In this document: positions 35,753 through 45,927 of the stretch, piece after piece
Layout of the letters: each line of letters begins with the position of its first letter
Position numbering within the stretch: position 1 is the first letter of the stretch
Assembly: GCA_018701395.1 (NCBI GenBank)
Contig: JABIWU010000023.1
Location: 1-64,000, forward strand
Direction of reading: 5' to 3'
DNA length: 64,000 nt
Source: Phycisphaerae bacterium
Lineage (GTDB): Bacteria; Planctomycetota; Phycisphaerae; Phycisphaerales; SM1A02
Notes under the pieces: model-generated
Seen by the model: the letters and a program-made list of their open reading frames with translations, nothing else
Databases searched by the model: none
What the model was told of the DNA's origin: nothing
Program-made: the position numbers and the translations under genes

Positions 35753-36565
35753 ATGGATCAAATAACCTCCACCTTAGTCCCATTTATCGTACCTGCAATC
35801 ACAGGGATTACTGCGCTCATTTTATTAGTTGCGGGCGGAAAACTTCTCAAATCTGCAATTGGGCTAAGTGCTGGATTACTAGGGGCAGGTGCTGGGCTGA
35901 TGCTCGCTCCAGCACTTTCAGTCGATTTATCTCCATTCATACTCGCACTCATTTTTGGCATCATTTGTGCCATTGTGGCTGTGTACATTGCAAAATTTGC
36001 CATCATGCTTTTGTTAAGTATTTCGTTTGCTTGCGTGTTACCCGTAGCCACTTGGTACATCGCTGGGCTAGACGACGGCAAAAGAGTCGCTGAGGATGTC
36101 TACGTTGCAGCGACGACTCCGGACGAGCAGTCTCAGCCAGTAAACCAAGACCAACGTGCTCTTGCTCTTACGCAAGATGCTATGACAACTGCTATCTCAA
36201 TGCTCAGTAGCGATGCTTCGCGTGTTCTAGGCACTGGGAAACGACGCGCACTTGCTGCCTGGAACACTGTTCCGAACGGGCCCCGCATGATGTTGGTCGG
36301 ATCTGTTATTGCAGGTCTATTATTAGGGCTCTTAGTTTCGACGTTCATGCCATTTTACTCAGCGGTTATTGTGACATCCATTGGGGGCAGCATATTGCTT
36401 GTGGAGGCAGTGCGAAATTGCATCACGTTGATTTGGTCACAGAATTCTATGGCTGAACTTACCCCAACGGTATTAGTCGTAACCATCGCTTGTATCGCAA
36501 TTGCAGGACTTGGTTTGCAAGTAACACTCTTTAAGAAGTCGCCAAAATTGCTCCGCGCAGAATAG
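35753..36565 (+). CDS. Multi-pass membrane protein of unknown function
   Basis: 270 residues from ATG 35753; an upstream GTG at 35717 would add 12 residues, and no strong ribosome-binding site decides. Six membrane helices: about three at 8-30, 34-60 and 68-105, a soluble loop (about 112-170, with DDGKRVAEDVYVAAT), then three more at 180-270. Many Gly and Ala residues in the first helices (GLSAGLLGAGAGLML). No family was recognised. It stands alone between two minus-strand operons. Confidence 0.65.
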   Translation: MDQITSTLVPFIVPAITGITALILLVAGGKLLKSAIGLSAGLLGAGAGLMLAPALSVDLSPFILALIFGIICAIVAVYIAKFAIMLLLSISFACVLPVATWYIAGLDDGKRVAEDVYVAATTPDEQSQPVNQDQRALALTQDAMTTAISMLSSDASRVLGTGKRRALAAWNTVPNGPRMMLVGSVIAGLLLGLLVSTFMPFYSAVIVTSIGGSILLVEAVRNCITLIWSQNSMAELTPTVLVVTIACIAIAGLGLQVTLFKKSPKLLRAE

Positions 36566-36590
36566 TAATACTCTTTTGGTTACAAGCGAA

Positions 36591-38093
36591 TTATTCTTCT
36601 GGCATAACAACTGCTTGTTCAGCATATGCCATGAGAGATGATAGAACAAGCGGGCCGCCGATTGCGATAATTGCAGATAGCACTGCAGCGATTAGTGGCC
36701 ATTTCAATGTAACTGAAACGCCTTCACTTCGAGGAGTTGTTGAGGACAGCAAACTAAGACCAATCAATCGCAAGTAATACCAAGCGCTAATTGCACTAGC
36801 AACTACAGCGATTAAAACGAGCAATATTTGCCCTGCTGCAATACCTGCGGCGAATAAAAGCAACTTTCCCCAGAAACCAAAGAGCGGCGGAATTCCAAGC
36901 AAGGAACCACTCGAAACTGCAAGAGATGTTGCCGCTAGTGAGTTCCGTTTATGTAACCCTGAAATATCTTCAAGGGAATCAACACTGTCTCCATCACGAG
37001 ACAAACAAGCAAGTGTTGCAAATGCTGAAGTATTTGTTGCGCCGTAAATGACCAAGTACACAAGCACTGCCACAATACCAAGTGGCGGACCAGCAATGAC
37101 ACCAATAAGCATGTATCCACTGTGGGCAATTGAACTATATCCAAGCATTCTTTGCGCAGATGTTTGTAGCAACGCGCCAATGTTACCAAGCAACATTGTC
37201 AAGACTGCAACAACCCATAATGCCGTTTCAATTGCAAGTGGCAGTCTATTCTCGTCCCAACCTACAAGTGTGCAGAGCATAATAATTGCAAGCATACCTG
37301 CGGTTTTTGGAATGAATGCTAAGAATGCAGTGACCGCTGCCGAAGCTCCTTGATACACATCAGGTGCATACAAGTGCATTGGCGCTGCAGCAATTTTGTA
37401 ACACAAGCCAAATATCGCAAGCAACAAACCAATTTGTCCGAAGACAGCTATGCCGCCTTCAGCTCGTTGGGCTGCAAAAACATCGACCATTTCTGTGAAT
37501 ACAAAAGTTCCCGTTGCACCATAAAGCAATGCAAATCCGTAAAGCATCAATGCTGCGGAAACCGCGCCAAGGAAAAAATACTTCATTGCCGCTTCTTGAG
37601 CAACTTTTGACCAGCGACTAATTGCAACCATCACGTATGTTGGAAGTGAAACTAACTCAAGTGCGAGAAACAACCAAATCAAATCGCGAGCTTCACAAAT
37701 AAGCATGACGCCAGCAATACTTAATAAAAGCAATGCGTGGTACTCGCCACCGCTCGTTCGTAATGCGCTGAATGTCGCTTTGCCTTTTGCAATAGCGTGT
37801 TCATATTTTCTATCCATCAACCCACCTGAAGTCATAACAAGCAGAATGCCAATCAACGCTGCAAAGAACTTGACGTACTTGCCAATATTTGGAAGCAGCG
37901 TATCAGCTGTTGCGACGTGTTCGGTTGTGTAAACAAATGGGATTGAGATACATGCCGCTGCGAGGAATGCACAAGCGATAAAACCGACGTGCCTTCGTAT
38001 TGCAGCAGTGTTAGCCAAACCACCAATCGCACATGTAATAGCACCAACAAGCAATATTAATTCGGGAATTAAGAACCAGAGACGATCAGCCAT
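36591..38093 (-). CDS. nuoN: NADH-quinone oxidoreductase subunit N
   Basis: 500 residues, 14 predicted helices, one of the three antiporter-like proton channels of complex I. Family features include RSGGEYHALLLLSIAGVMLI-like and EAAMKYFFLGAVSAALMLYG segments and the lysine in YQGASAAVTAFLAFIPKTAG. It overlaps nuoM by 8 bases and has GGAGGA before the ATG. Last of nuoJKLMN. Confidence 0.95.
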   Translation of the reverse strand: MADRLWFLIPELILLVGAITCAIGGLANTAAIRRHVGFIACAFLAAACISIPFVYTTEHVATADTLLPNIGKYVKFFAALIGILLVMTSGGLMDRKYEHAIAKGKATFSALRTSGGEYHALLLLSIAGVMLICEARDLIWLFLALELVSLPTYVMVAISRWSKVAQEAAMKYFFLGAVSAALMLYGFALLYGATGTFVFTEMVDVFAAQRAEGGIAVFGQIGLLLAIFGLCYKIAAAPMHLYAPDVYQGASAAVTAFLAFIPKTAGMLAIIMLCTLVGWDENRLPLAIETALWVVAVLTMLLGNIGALLQTSAQRMLGYSSIAHSGYMLIGVIAGPPLGIVAVLVYLVIYGATNTSAFATLACLSRDGDSVDSLEDISGLHKRNSLAATSLAVSSGSLLGIPPLFGFWGKLLLFAAGIAAGQILLVLIAVVASAISAWYYLRLIGLSLLSSTTPRSEGVSVTLKWPLIAAVLSAIIAIGGPLVLSSLMAYAEQAVVMPEE

Positions 38094-39678
38094 GTTGGTC
38101 CTCCTTCTCTATCACTATTGGTGTACTTGTTGCATCTTGTTCTGGTTGAACAAGACGAGGATACGGGGCAAGAACTTCTTCAACCGAACCACGGATCGCG
38201 TCTGTTAATACGGTTGGTTGCACACCAATCCAAAGACAGAGTGCAGCAAGTGGAACAAGTATGCCAATTTCGCGAGGGCTCAAATCTGTTGGAAGTGAAC
38301 TGAGCGCTCCATCTTGATTAGGCTCTTTGAGTTTTCCAAAGACAACCTTACCAACCATGATGAGTAAGTACATCGCAGCGAGCACCATGCCGATTGCGGC
38401 AATTGCTGCATATTCTGGGCCAAGTACGCCAGGCCATTGCGGGGCATCCGCAGTTGCAATGAAAGTGCCCATCAAGCACATGAACTCACTTATAAAACCG
38501 TTTAAGCCGGGAAGACCAACGCTTGCAAGAACAAAGAACACCATAAAGAATGACCAAACTGGCATCTTCTTAGCGAGACCACCAATAGAATTCATGTCGC
38601 GAGTGTGATACCGCTCGTACATCATGCCAATCAAAAAGAACAATGCGCCAGTTGAAAGTCCGTGATTGATCATATAAAGCACAGCGCCTTCGAGTGCGAT
38701 TGGGTTGAGTGCTATCAATCCAAGGACACAGAATCCAAGGTGACTTATAGATGAATAGGCAACCAATTTCTTAATATCATCCTGTACCCAACAAATGAGT
38801 GCGGCATATAAAATGCCGATGATTGCAAGCACTGCAATTGCAGGTGCATACGCGACAAGTGCTTCTGGAACCATTGGTAATACAAAACGGTACACACCAA
38901 AAGTACCAAGTTTCAACAGTACTCCAGCAAGAATAACTGAGCCGGCTGTTGGCGCTTCGGTGTGCGCAAGTGGAAGCCAAGTGTGCACTGGGAATACTGG
39001 AATTTTCACAGCAAACCCAGCCAACAGAGCAAGCAATATCCAACACTGTTGACTGTACTCAAGGTTCGTCGATGCGAATTGAGCTAAATCATGAATTGCA
39101 AATGACCAAACTCCATACTGTGAAACTTGATATAGCCAAGCGACATATACAAATCCTGCCAATGTAAAGAGTGAGCCTGTAAATGTATAGATAAAGAACT
39201 TGACACTTGCGTGCGCTCTGTTCTTACCTCCGTAAATTGCAATCAAGAAGAACATTGGCACGAGTGTTAACTCGAAACTTACGTAAAACAGAATTAAATC
39301 TTGTGCGCTAAACACGCCGAGCATTGCTGTTTCAAGAATAAGTAACCAAGCATAATATTCTTTTCTTCGCGATGTAATTGCCGTGAACGAGCCCCACACA
39401 CAAAGTGGTGTTAATAATGTCGTTAACAGAACCAGCAACAAAGCTACTGAATCGACACCAACATCAAGTGTTACTCCAAGTTGGGTTAGCCAAGAAACAT
39501 GCGACACTAAGCCAGTTTGAGACGTTCCCCACTGATCAAATTGCACTGCCATCAAAATACTGACAACTAATACCAAAGACGAAACACCAAGTGCTATCCA
39601 CTTTGCAATTGATGCCTTTGCTACAAAAATACAAGCAGCGCCTACAAGAGGAATGAGTAAAAGTAACCACAAAGTCAT
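38086..39678 (-). CDS. nuoM: NADH-quinone oxidoreductase subunit M
   Basis: 530 residues, about 14 helices. Conserved segments include FYVSFELTLVPMFFLIAIYG with the channel glutamate, FPVHTWLPLAHTEAPTAGSV and KKLVAYSSISHLGFCVLG. It is the middle antiporter-like proton channel of complex I. The ATG overlaps the nuoL stop by 4 bases. The short C-terminal cytosolic tail is charged (EKEDQHG). Confidence 0.96.
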   Translation of the reverse strand: MTLWLLLLIPLVGAACIFVAKASIAKWIALGVSSLVLVVSILMAVQFDQWGTSQTGLVSHVSWLTQLGVTLDVGVDSVALLLVLLTTLLTPLCVWGSFTAITSRRKEYYAWLLILETAMLGVFSAQDLILFYVSFELTLVPMFFLIAIYGGKNRAHASVKFFIYTFTGSLFTLAGFVYVAWLYQVSQYGVWSFAIHDLAQFASTNLEYSQQCWILLALLAGFAVKIPVFPVHTWLPLAHTEAPTAGSVILAGVLLKLGTFGVYRFVLPMVPEALVAYAPAIAVLAIIGILYAALICWVQDDIKKLVAYSSISHLGFCVLGLIALNPIALEGAVLYMINHGLSTGALFFLIGMMYERYHTRDMNSIGGLAKKMPVWSFFMVFFVLASVGLPGLNGFISEFMCLMGTFIATADAPQWPGVLGPEYAAIAAIGMVLAAMYLLIMVGKVVFGKLKEPNQDGALSSLPTDLSPREIGILVPLAALCLWIGVQPTVLTDAIRGSVEEVLAPYPRLVQPEQDATSTPIVIEKEDQHG

Positions 39679-41909
39679 GGCGTACCTCCCATCAACAACA
39701 TTGCTTTTTCAATTTCTGTTTGTTGTGAAGAAAGTGATTGTAAATATGAAACAATTTCTGGCATGTAAAGCATTAGCAATGCAATTAACACTGCGCCACC
39801 CATCATAGATATTGCATAACTTTGGACTGCGCCATTATGCAGTGGCGAGAACCAACGCGCACCTGCTCGTGGCAATGCTGCAATGCCGTTCACTAAAGCA
39901 CCATCGATAATATACTTATCAAAGAGCGAGAAGAATTTACCCAAAATCCAAAGGGGAGAACGGATGAGTGCAATGTACACTTCGTCTACGTACCATTTAT
40001 TTTCCATCGCAGTTGGAAGCCAACGAGTTGATCTACTTGACAAAAGTTTGCTTCGCAATTTATCTGCTGCTCCACGATTTAAGAGATGGAAGAACAATGC
40101 AATGGCAATTCCAATAAAACCAACTATCGCAGAAATGTAATACATGGCTTTGTGTGGGTCCATTCCAAGAATGTCGCCATGACCAATAGTTTGCTCCATC
40201 GTGCCATGTCCAGCATCGCGAGAGTCAATGGCTGCTTGCGCTACTTTTGGCACGCCATCAGACGCTGGCGAATCGTGCACCATTTCAGCAATCCAACCAC
40301 CCTGAATTGTTTCTGTTTCATTCGGGACGAAGTAAGGAAGAGCAGCAAGAAGCGCACCGAGCGAAATAGTAATCAATACAAAATTGATTGCAAATCGAGG
40401 TGCGTGAGGGCGGAATGAATTTGGATCATCACCGTGCAATTCATCCCCTGGTTCAAAATGAACGGGACCTGCGCACACTCTAAACCAAACTCTGAATGTG
40501 TAGTACGCGGTTAGACCAGCGGTGAAAATTGCAAGCCAACCTAAAAATTTAAACCCTGATCCTTGGGCAACAAATGCTTCAGCAAGAATCGCATCTTTCG
40601 AGAAATACCCCGAAGTAAACGGGAACCCCGCCAAACAAAGGCAACCAATTAACATTGTGTAACTTACAATTTTCCAGCCCTTCATTTTTCGAAGACCAGA
40701 AATACGACGAAGGTCAAGTTGACCAGCGAAGCCGTGCATAATTGCACCGCATGTAAGGAAGAGCACTGCTTTAAAAAATGCATGCGTAAAGACATGGTAT
40801 GCCGCGCCGTAAGATGTGATTACTCCTAAACCAAGGAACATGTAACCAAGTTGCGAAATGGTTGAATATGCCATGATTCGCTTGATGTCGTACTGTGCCG
40901 TGCCGATTGTCGCAGCAAAAAAGGCGGTCAAACCACCAACCCACGCTACAGTGGGTAACGCATACTCGTCCAACATAAAAAGCGGATACGTTCTGATAAT
41001 TAAATAAACTCCGGCAGTAACCATTGTCGCTGCATGAATGAGGGCAGAAACTGGGGTTGGCCCTTCCATCGCATCGGGTAACCAAACATACAACGGCAAT
41101 TGTGCAGACTTACCAAACGCAGCAAGCATGAGTAAGTATGGAATCGCGTGCGCAGTCCAACCACCATAAGATACGTCCAAACTATTCGATTGCAAGTCAG
41201 TCGATTGCAAGACAGTTGTAATTTCGTCGTACTGAACCGTGCCAAAGGTAGACCAGATAAAGTAAATGGCTAACGCCAAACCAACATCGCCAATTCTGTT
41301 AACAATGAATGCTTTCTTAGCAGCGGCAACTGCGGATGGTTTTTGATAAAAATACCCAATCAACCAATACGATGCAAAACCAACACCTTCCCAGCCAAGA
41401 TAGAGCATAAGGAGATTGTCGCCCATAACTAAGCAGGTCATTGCAAAAAGGAAAACGCTAACACCTGCGAAGAAACGCGTGTAGCCCTTGCCGACATCCT
41501 GTTCCATGTATTCCGATGCATAGACCGCAATCATGGTGCCAAGGCCTGTTACAAATAGCATCCAAAGAAGGGTTAAAGAATCAACATACAGTGCAAAATT
41601 TGCAACAAATGAACCACCATCCCAATGCACCTGCAACCAATCAAAGAGATGAATCGTTTCTGGCTGGGTGTAACCATTCCAAAGCAAAAGTGTGAGCAGG
41701 AAGGAAGTGCCAAGGCAAATAATTGTAATTATTGCTGGTGCTTTTGATTGCACTTTGAACGCTGCACATAAACCGCAAAGCACAAGTGAGACGAGCGGCA
41801 TCCAGACAATGAAACCTGCCCAACTTAGATCTGATGGGTACAGCACCTCAGCTGCAGGAACTGCAGGCATTGTTAGTAATGATGAAAAAATGGAAATCGT
41901 TTCAATCAT
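39675..41909 (-). CDS. nuoL: NADH-quinone oxidoreductase subunit L
   Basis: 744 residues, longer than the roughly 610-650 typical. Conserved segments include YLGWEGVGFASYWLIGYFYQ, PLYVWLPDAMEGPTPVSALI and KRIMAYSTISQLGYMFLG. The distal proton channel with a lateral helix that runs along the membrane arm. The extra length is in a loop (about 500-570) holding a His/Asp-rich segment (DAGHGTMEQTIGHGD). The stop and start overlap neighbours by 4 bases each. Confidence 0.96.
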   Translation of the reverse strand: MIETISIFSSLLTMPAVPAAEVLYPSDLSWAGFIVWMPLVSLVLCGLCAAFKVQSKAPAIITIICLGTSFLLTLLLWNGYTQPETIHLFDWLQVHWDGGSFVANFALYVDSLTLLWMLFVTGLGTMIAVYASEYMEQDVGKGYTRFFAGVSVFLFAMTCLVMGDNLLMLYLGWEGVGFASYWLIGYFYQKPSAVAAAKKAFIVNRIGDVGLALAIYFIWSTFGTVQYDEITTVLQSTDLQSNSLDVSYGGWTAHAIPYLLMLAAFGKSAQLPLYVWLPDAMEGPTPVSALIHAATMVTAGVYLIIRTYPLFMLDEYALPTVAWVGGLTAFFAATIGTAQYDIKRIMAYSTISQLGYMFLGLGVITSYGAAYHVFTHAFFKAVLFLTCGAIMHGFAGQLDLRRISGLRKMKGWKIVSYTMLIGCLCLAGFPFTSGYFSKDAILAEAFVAQGSGFKFLGWLAIFTAGLTAYYTFRVWFRVCAGPVHFEPGDELHGDDPNSFRPHAPRFAINFVLITISLGALLAALPYFVPNETETIQGGWIAEMVHDSPASDGVPKVAQAAIDSRDAGHGTMEQTIGHGDILGMDPHKAMYYISAIVGFIGIAIALFFHLLNRGAADKLRSKLLSSRSTRWLPTAMENKWYVDEVYIALIRSPLWILGKFFSLFDKYIIDGALVNGIAALPRAGARWFSPLHNGAVQSYAISMMGGAVLIALLMLYMPEIVSYLQSLSSQQTEIEKAMLLMGGTP

Positions 41910-42226
41910 TCGTGGAGTTCTCCGTATGCATCAGCATCAAGTGTATCTTTTTGCCGATGCAAAAGAACGACGAGAGCAAGCGCAAGCGCTGCCTCTGCTG
42001 CTGCGATTGTGAGAATGAAAATCACCATAACTTGCCCTGAGTAATCAAGCAAATAACGACCAACTGCAACAAATGCGATGGCTGCACCTTGGAACATTAA
42101 TTCAGTACACAGAAACATAACGATTAAGTTTCTGCGAACTAAAAAACCAATCATCCCAATCGTTAGCAACAACCCTGAAACAATTAAATAACCAGCAAGA
42201 GCAGATGGCGCGAATGATGTCATCAT
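41906..42226 (-). CDS. nuoK: NADH-quinone oxidoreductase subunit K
   Basis: 106 residues, three helices, normal size. The membrane glutamate pair needed for proton transfer is seen in MFLCTELMFQGA and TIAAAEAALALALVV. It overlaps nuoJ and nuoL by 4 bases each. A second ATG three bases later is possible. Confidence 0.95.
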   Translation of the reverse strand: MMTSFAPSALAGYLIVSGLLLTIGMIGFLVRRNLIVMFLCTELMFQGAAIAFVAVGRYLLDYSGQVMVIFILTIAAAEAALALALVVLLHRQKDTLDADAYGELHE

Positions 42227-43155
42227 GCGTCACCCCCTGTTTCTTCAGTATCAAACCCTAATATTGCTTTGCGCTTATCACGCTCAGTTAATTCAATTGC
42301 ACGCCGTGCAAGAACCGCAGCGCCAAACATTGCCATGAGCAATATTACACCGGCCAACTCAATTGTGACAGGAAAATCGTTTACAAGCGACCATCCAACA
42401 AGTTGTGTATTTGTTGGAAGCGAGGAAGCATCGAGGTATAAAACCACGCCGTCTACCGATACAATATACGGGCCATTTGCATCGTGGCGAATAGTATTTC
42501 CATCTTCTGTAACCGGTGGCCAAGCAAAATCTGGCGCAATGTTAATTACATTTGTTTCAAATTGTTTTGGGAGTTTTTCAAGAACGGTCCAATGTTGGTC
42601 TACATTTTCTGTTGTATCCAATTCAGATGTTCCACCGATGACCGTTCCACTTATCAAACAAAGCAGTAAAAAGCCAACGGCAACTGCTGCCGCAGGTTCC
42701 CGTGGAATGCTGTCGTACGTTGATTGAGAAAGTGGTTCTTCAGGATTCTCCGCTTGATTAGCAAGCATCAGCACGAACATATACGTAATCAAGATTGCAC
42801 CAGCGTAAACAATGATGAGTGCAAAAGCCATGAACTCAGCTTCGAGCATTAACAGTAAGCCAGCAGAAGAAATGACAACTAAAACAAAATGCAACGCGGA
42901 ATAAATCGGTCGATCATGAGTCACCATTCGTAATGCAGCTGCAACTGCAAAGAGCGAGAAAATGATAAAGAATATTCCGTGGCTCACATCACCAAATTGT
43001 GTAAACGAACCAATGACAATTCCTATGAGCCAACCGCAAGCTGCAACGCCAACAGCGATAAACCCAACTTGCACCGTTGGAGGTGCTGGGCGGAGTGCTG
43101 CGTACACGGTCAATGCAAGCATCACACAAGCGATGTAAGGTAGGAACGAATCCAT
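42223..43155 (-). CDS. nuoJ: NADH-quinone oxidoreductase subunit J, long form
   Basis: 310 residues against about 165-190 in most bacteria. The core (about 56-170 and 255-290) contains HGIFFIIFSLFAVAAALRM and the conserved VYAGAILITYMFVLMLA. Extra material is an N-terminal membrane hairpin (about 1-50) and a soluble loop (about 175-255) before the last helix. Hydrophobic subunit of the membrane arm near the quinone site. First gene of this nuo block; no nuoA-I is next to it. Confidence 0.93.
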   Translation of the reverse strand: MDSFLPYIACVMLALTVYAALRPAPPTVQVGFIAVGVAACGWLIGIVIGSFTQFGDVSHGIFFIIFSLFAVAAALRMVTHDRPIYSALHFVLVVISSAGLLLMLEAEFMAFALIIVYAGAILITYMFVLMLANQAENPEEPLSQSTYDSIPREPAAAVAVGFLLLCLISGTVIGGTSELDTTENVDQHWTVLEKLPKQFETNVINIAPDFAWPPVTEDGNTIRHDANGPYIVSVDGVVLYLDASSLPTNTQLVGWSLVNDFPVTIELAGVILLMAMFGAAVLARRAIELTERDKRKAILGFDTEETGGDA

Positions 43156-43267
43156 AGGAATAAATGAATATATTTCTTTGTAATGAGTGAGTTACTTTAT
43201 AGCCTAAAAATGGGCAAGATATGTCCTTTAGCGTTGATTCGCAACCTCGGCAGCGGTTAAAGGTAGA

Positions 43268-43915
43268 ATGGATTTTATGGACCAAGCGATGAAACGTCGA
43301 ATACCCAATGCCATCACCATGTTGCGGATTCTAATTGCTGCAGCATTCTTTGCGGTACTTGGAGGGTACCGCTTCCCTGAGCAAGGAATTCTCTGTGGAA
43401 ATGTGGCAATCGCCCTTTTTGTGCTTGCTGCCACAACTGATTTTATTGATGGTTATCTTGCACGAAAATGGAACGTTATTTCAATGTTTGGGAGACTAAT
43501 GGATCCATTTTGTGACAAAGTTTTAATTCTTGGCACGTTTATCTACTTTGCTGGCCCTAGATTCAGTGTAGAAGCTTGGGTTGAGGGTGAAAAACTGCTC
43601 ACTATGGCAACAGGAATCTATCCATGGATGGTTGTTGTCATCATCGCTAGGGAATTGTTGGTTACCTCAATTCGAGGCATATTGGAATCGATGGGGCATA
43701 CAACTGGAGCAAAATGGGCTGGAAAAATGAAAATGATTCTTCAATCGTTCATTCTTCCCTTAATTTTGCTTTTGGTCGTCAATTTTAATCCAGAAAAATA
43801 CGCAGGCGTAATGCTTGCAATAAATGCGTTGGCTTGGGCACTTCTCGTCGTAACTGTCTGGTCTGGCTTGCCTTACATCACTGGTCTCGTTGCTGTTATG
43901 CGTAAAGATTCATGA
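43268..43915 (+). CDS. pgsA: CDP-diacylglycerol--glycerol-3-phosphate 3-phosphatidyltransferase
   Basis: 215 residues with four to six helices. The CDP-alcohol phosphotransferase motif is complete: DFIDGYLAR, then GRLMDPFCDK, giving the pattern D-x2-D-G-x2-A-R-x8-G-x3-D-x3-D. It makes phosphatidylglycerol phosphate in the inner membrane. AAAGGTAGA precedes ATG 43268; later ATGs at 43277 and 43289 are alternatives. Coupled with pgpA (overlap ATGA), giving the two successive steps of phosphatidylglycerol synthesis. Confidence 0.93.
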   Translation: MDFMDQAMKRRIPNAITMLRILIAAAFFAVLGGYRFPEQGILCGNVAIALFVLAATTDFIDGYLARKWNVISMFGRLMDPFCDKVLILGTFIYFAGPRFSVEAWVEGEKLLTMATGIYPWMVVVIIARELLVTSIRGILESMGHTTGAKWAGKMKMILQSFILPLILLLVVNFNPEKYAGVMLAINALAWALLVVTVWSGLPYITGLVAVMRKDS

Positions 43916-44415
43916 ATTCAAAACTTCCTCTGCTTCTCTGCACAAGCGGAGGGCTTGGACTTCTTCCCAAAGCCCCAGGCACTTGGGGTTCATTACTCCC
44001 GCTTTTTGTTGTTCTGGGTTGTGGGCATTTTAGCGTTAGTGCTTGGTGGCTCATTTGCATACTTGTTTCTTTACTTGTTGTCTCATCTATAGTTACAGTC
44101 GTTCTAGCACCTTGGTATTCCGTCTATTTTGGCAAAAAAGACCCATCACAAGTTGTAAGCGATGAAGTCGCTGGGCAATCTATAGCGCTTTTGGCGATGG
44201 TTTGGCTCGTTCCTGAAATTGATACCAGCCCTGCTCAATGGATTGGGCTTGCCGTACTTGCGTTTTTGCTGTTCCGACTATTTGATATATGGAAACCCTG
44301 GATTATTAATACATCGCAACATTTGCGAGCTGGCTATGGCGTGTTGATGGACGACATCCTCGCTGGAATTGTCTCAGGCACCATTGTATACCTCGCCACC
44401 ACCCAACTAATCTAG
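43912..44415 (+). CDS. pgpA: Phosphatidylglycerophosphatase A
   Basis: 167 residues. Family motifs: GLGLLPKAPGTWGSL at the N-terminus, VVSDEVAGQ, LFRLFDIWKPW and GVLMDDILAGI. The acidic residues bind magnesium. It removes the phosphate from phosphatidylglycerol phosphate at the inner membrane, the step after PgsA. ATG overlaps the pgsA stop. Confidence 0.93.
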   Translation: MNSKLPLLLCTSGGLGLLPKAPGTWGSLLPLFVVLGCGHFSVSAWWLICILVSLLVVSSIVTVVLAPWYSVYFGKKDPSQVVSDEVAGQSIALLAMVWLVPEIDTSPAQWIGLAVLAFLLFRLFDIWKPWIINTSQHLRAGYGVLMDDILAGIVSGTIVYLATTQLI

Positions 44416-44430
44416 ATAGCCGGACTTAAC

Positions 44431-45927
44431 TTATTTGAAAGTGATGATGGGTTTTCGGGCCGCAGTGACTTCATCCGCTCGAGCGATATCTGATTCAAGC
44501 GGAGATTTCAAAATAAGTTCAATCTCGGAGGAAATTTCATCTGCAATTTGAAGCATCACATCAATAAAACTATCCAATGCGGCTTTAGACTCGGTCTCTG
44601 TTGGCTCGACCATTAAGCAATCATGTATCGGCCAGTGCATCGTCGGAGGATGCACACCGTAATCTATCATTCGCTTTGCAATATCAATGAGAGTCACGCC
44701 CTTATCTAACAAATCCTGTGGAACTGTTACAAATTCATGTGCGCAAAACTTGCCATTCTTCGGATCAAAAAATGGCATGGAATAGCGACTACATAATTTC
44801 GCAGCAATGTAATTCGCATTCAGAACAGCTGTATCTGAAACATTGCGTAATCCATTTGGTCCGCAAGCAGAAATGTACGCCCAACATCGAACTAGTACCC
44901 CAAACTGCCCAATAAAGGAACGCACTTTCCCAATTGTTTTTTCACGGTCTCTATCTAGATAAAAACTACCGTCATCCGCCATCATTACTTGAGGGACAGG
45001 CAAGTAAGGTGCAAGTTCTTCGGTCACCGCAATTGGTCCGCTGCCTGGACCTCCGCCACCGTGAGGTGTACTAAATGTTTTGTGGGTGTTGTAATGCATC
45101 GCGTCTGCGCCAAAGTCGCCAGGTCTTACTCTGCCTAACAACGCGTTCATATTTGCGCCATCAAGATATAGTTTTGCTCCTGCCGCATGCACAATGTCAG
45201 CAATTTCCTTGATATGTGCATCAAACAATCCCGCGGTACTTGGGTTTGTAATCATAAATGCTGCAATGTTTTCAGCGCCAACACCCTCAATGACTTCTTT
45301 TAAATGCTCTAAGTCCGTCTGTCCGTCAACTGTTCTAACAATTTGCACAGATGCACCACACATAGTGCAAGATGCGGGGTTTGTTCCGTGCGCAGTGTCA
45401 GCTGCCAAAACTACTGTTCGTTCAGGTTGTCCATGATCAGAAAAGTAAGCACGAATTACTTTCAACGCTGTGAACTCACCATGCGCTCCTGCTGCGGGTT
45501 GTAATGAAACTTCATGCAACCCTGCAATTTCTTCAAGCATGGTTCTTGTTTCATACAACAAACGAAGCGCACCCTGAATAGTATCTTCATCTTGCAATGG
45601 ATGCAAACATGCAAAGCCGGGCAACGCAGCGCCCCACTCATTTACTCGTGGGTTGTGCTTCATTGTGCATGAGCCAAGTGGATAAAAATTGCCGTCAACT
45701 GAAAAATTTCTGTCCGAAAGATGTGTGTAATGTGCCATCACATCGTGTTGCCCAAACGAAGGCAAAGTTTTGCATCCACCTGCAAACACACTTGGCACTT
45801 TTGTCTCTGGGACATCAAGTGGCGGTAAATCCACGCCAATAATATGTTCAACATGCTTTTCGAAAATCAACGGTTCAGTTGGTTTACAACCTCGTGACTG
45901 TTTTTTAACTGCTTCTAAAGTTGTCAC
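44431..45927 (-). CDS. gcvPB: Glycine dehydrogenase (decarboxylating) subunit 2
   Basis: 498 residues. The PLP-binding lysine is in NTHKTFSTPHGGGG, followed by a glycine-rich loop. With GcvPA it forms the split P-protein that decarboxylates glycine and loads the aminomethyl group on GcvH. The ATG overlaps the gcvPA stop by 4 bases. gcvT and gcvH are not in the window. In proteobacteria P-protein is one chain of about 950 residues; the split form is common in other phyla. Confidence 0.96.
   Translation of the reverse strand: MTTLEAVKKQSRGCKPTEPLIFEKHVEHIIGVDLPPLDVPETKVPSVFAGGCKTLPSFGQHDVMAHYTHLSDRNFSVDGNFYPLGSCTMKHNPRVNEWGAALPGFACLHPLQDEDTIQGALRLLYETRTMLEEIAGLHEVSLQPAAGAHGEFTALKVIRAYFSDHGQPERTVVLAADTAHGTNPASCTMCGASVQIVRTVDGQTDLEHLKEVIEGVGAENIAAFMITNPSTAGLFDAHIKEIADIVHAAGAKLYLDGANMNALLGRVRPGDFGADAMHYNTHKTFSTPHGGGGPGSGPIAVTEELAPYLPVPQVMMADDGSFYLDRDREKTIGKVRSFIGQFGVLVRCWAYISACGPNGLRNVSDTAVLNANYIAAKLCSRYSMPFFDPKNGKFCAHEFVTVPQDLLDKGVTLIDIAKRMIDYGVHPPTMHWPIHDCLMVEPTETESKAALDSFIDVMLQIADEISSEIELILKSPLESDIARADEVTAARKPIITFK

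Noticed and set aside
36540-36600. Hairpin between the membrane protein gene and nuoN
   Set aside because: AGAATA and TATTCT arms are imperfect, the loop is about 25 bases and there is no T run, so it is too weak to call a terminator.
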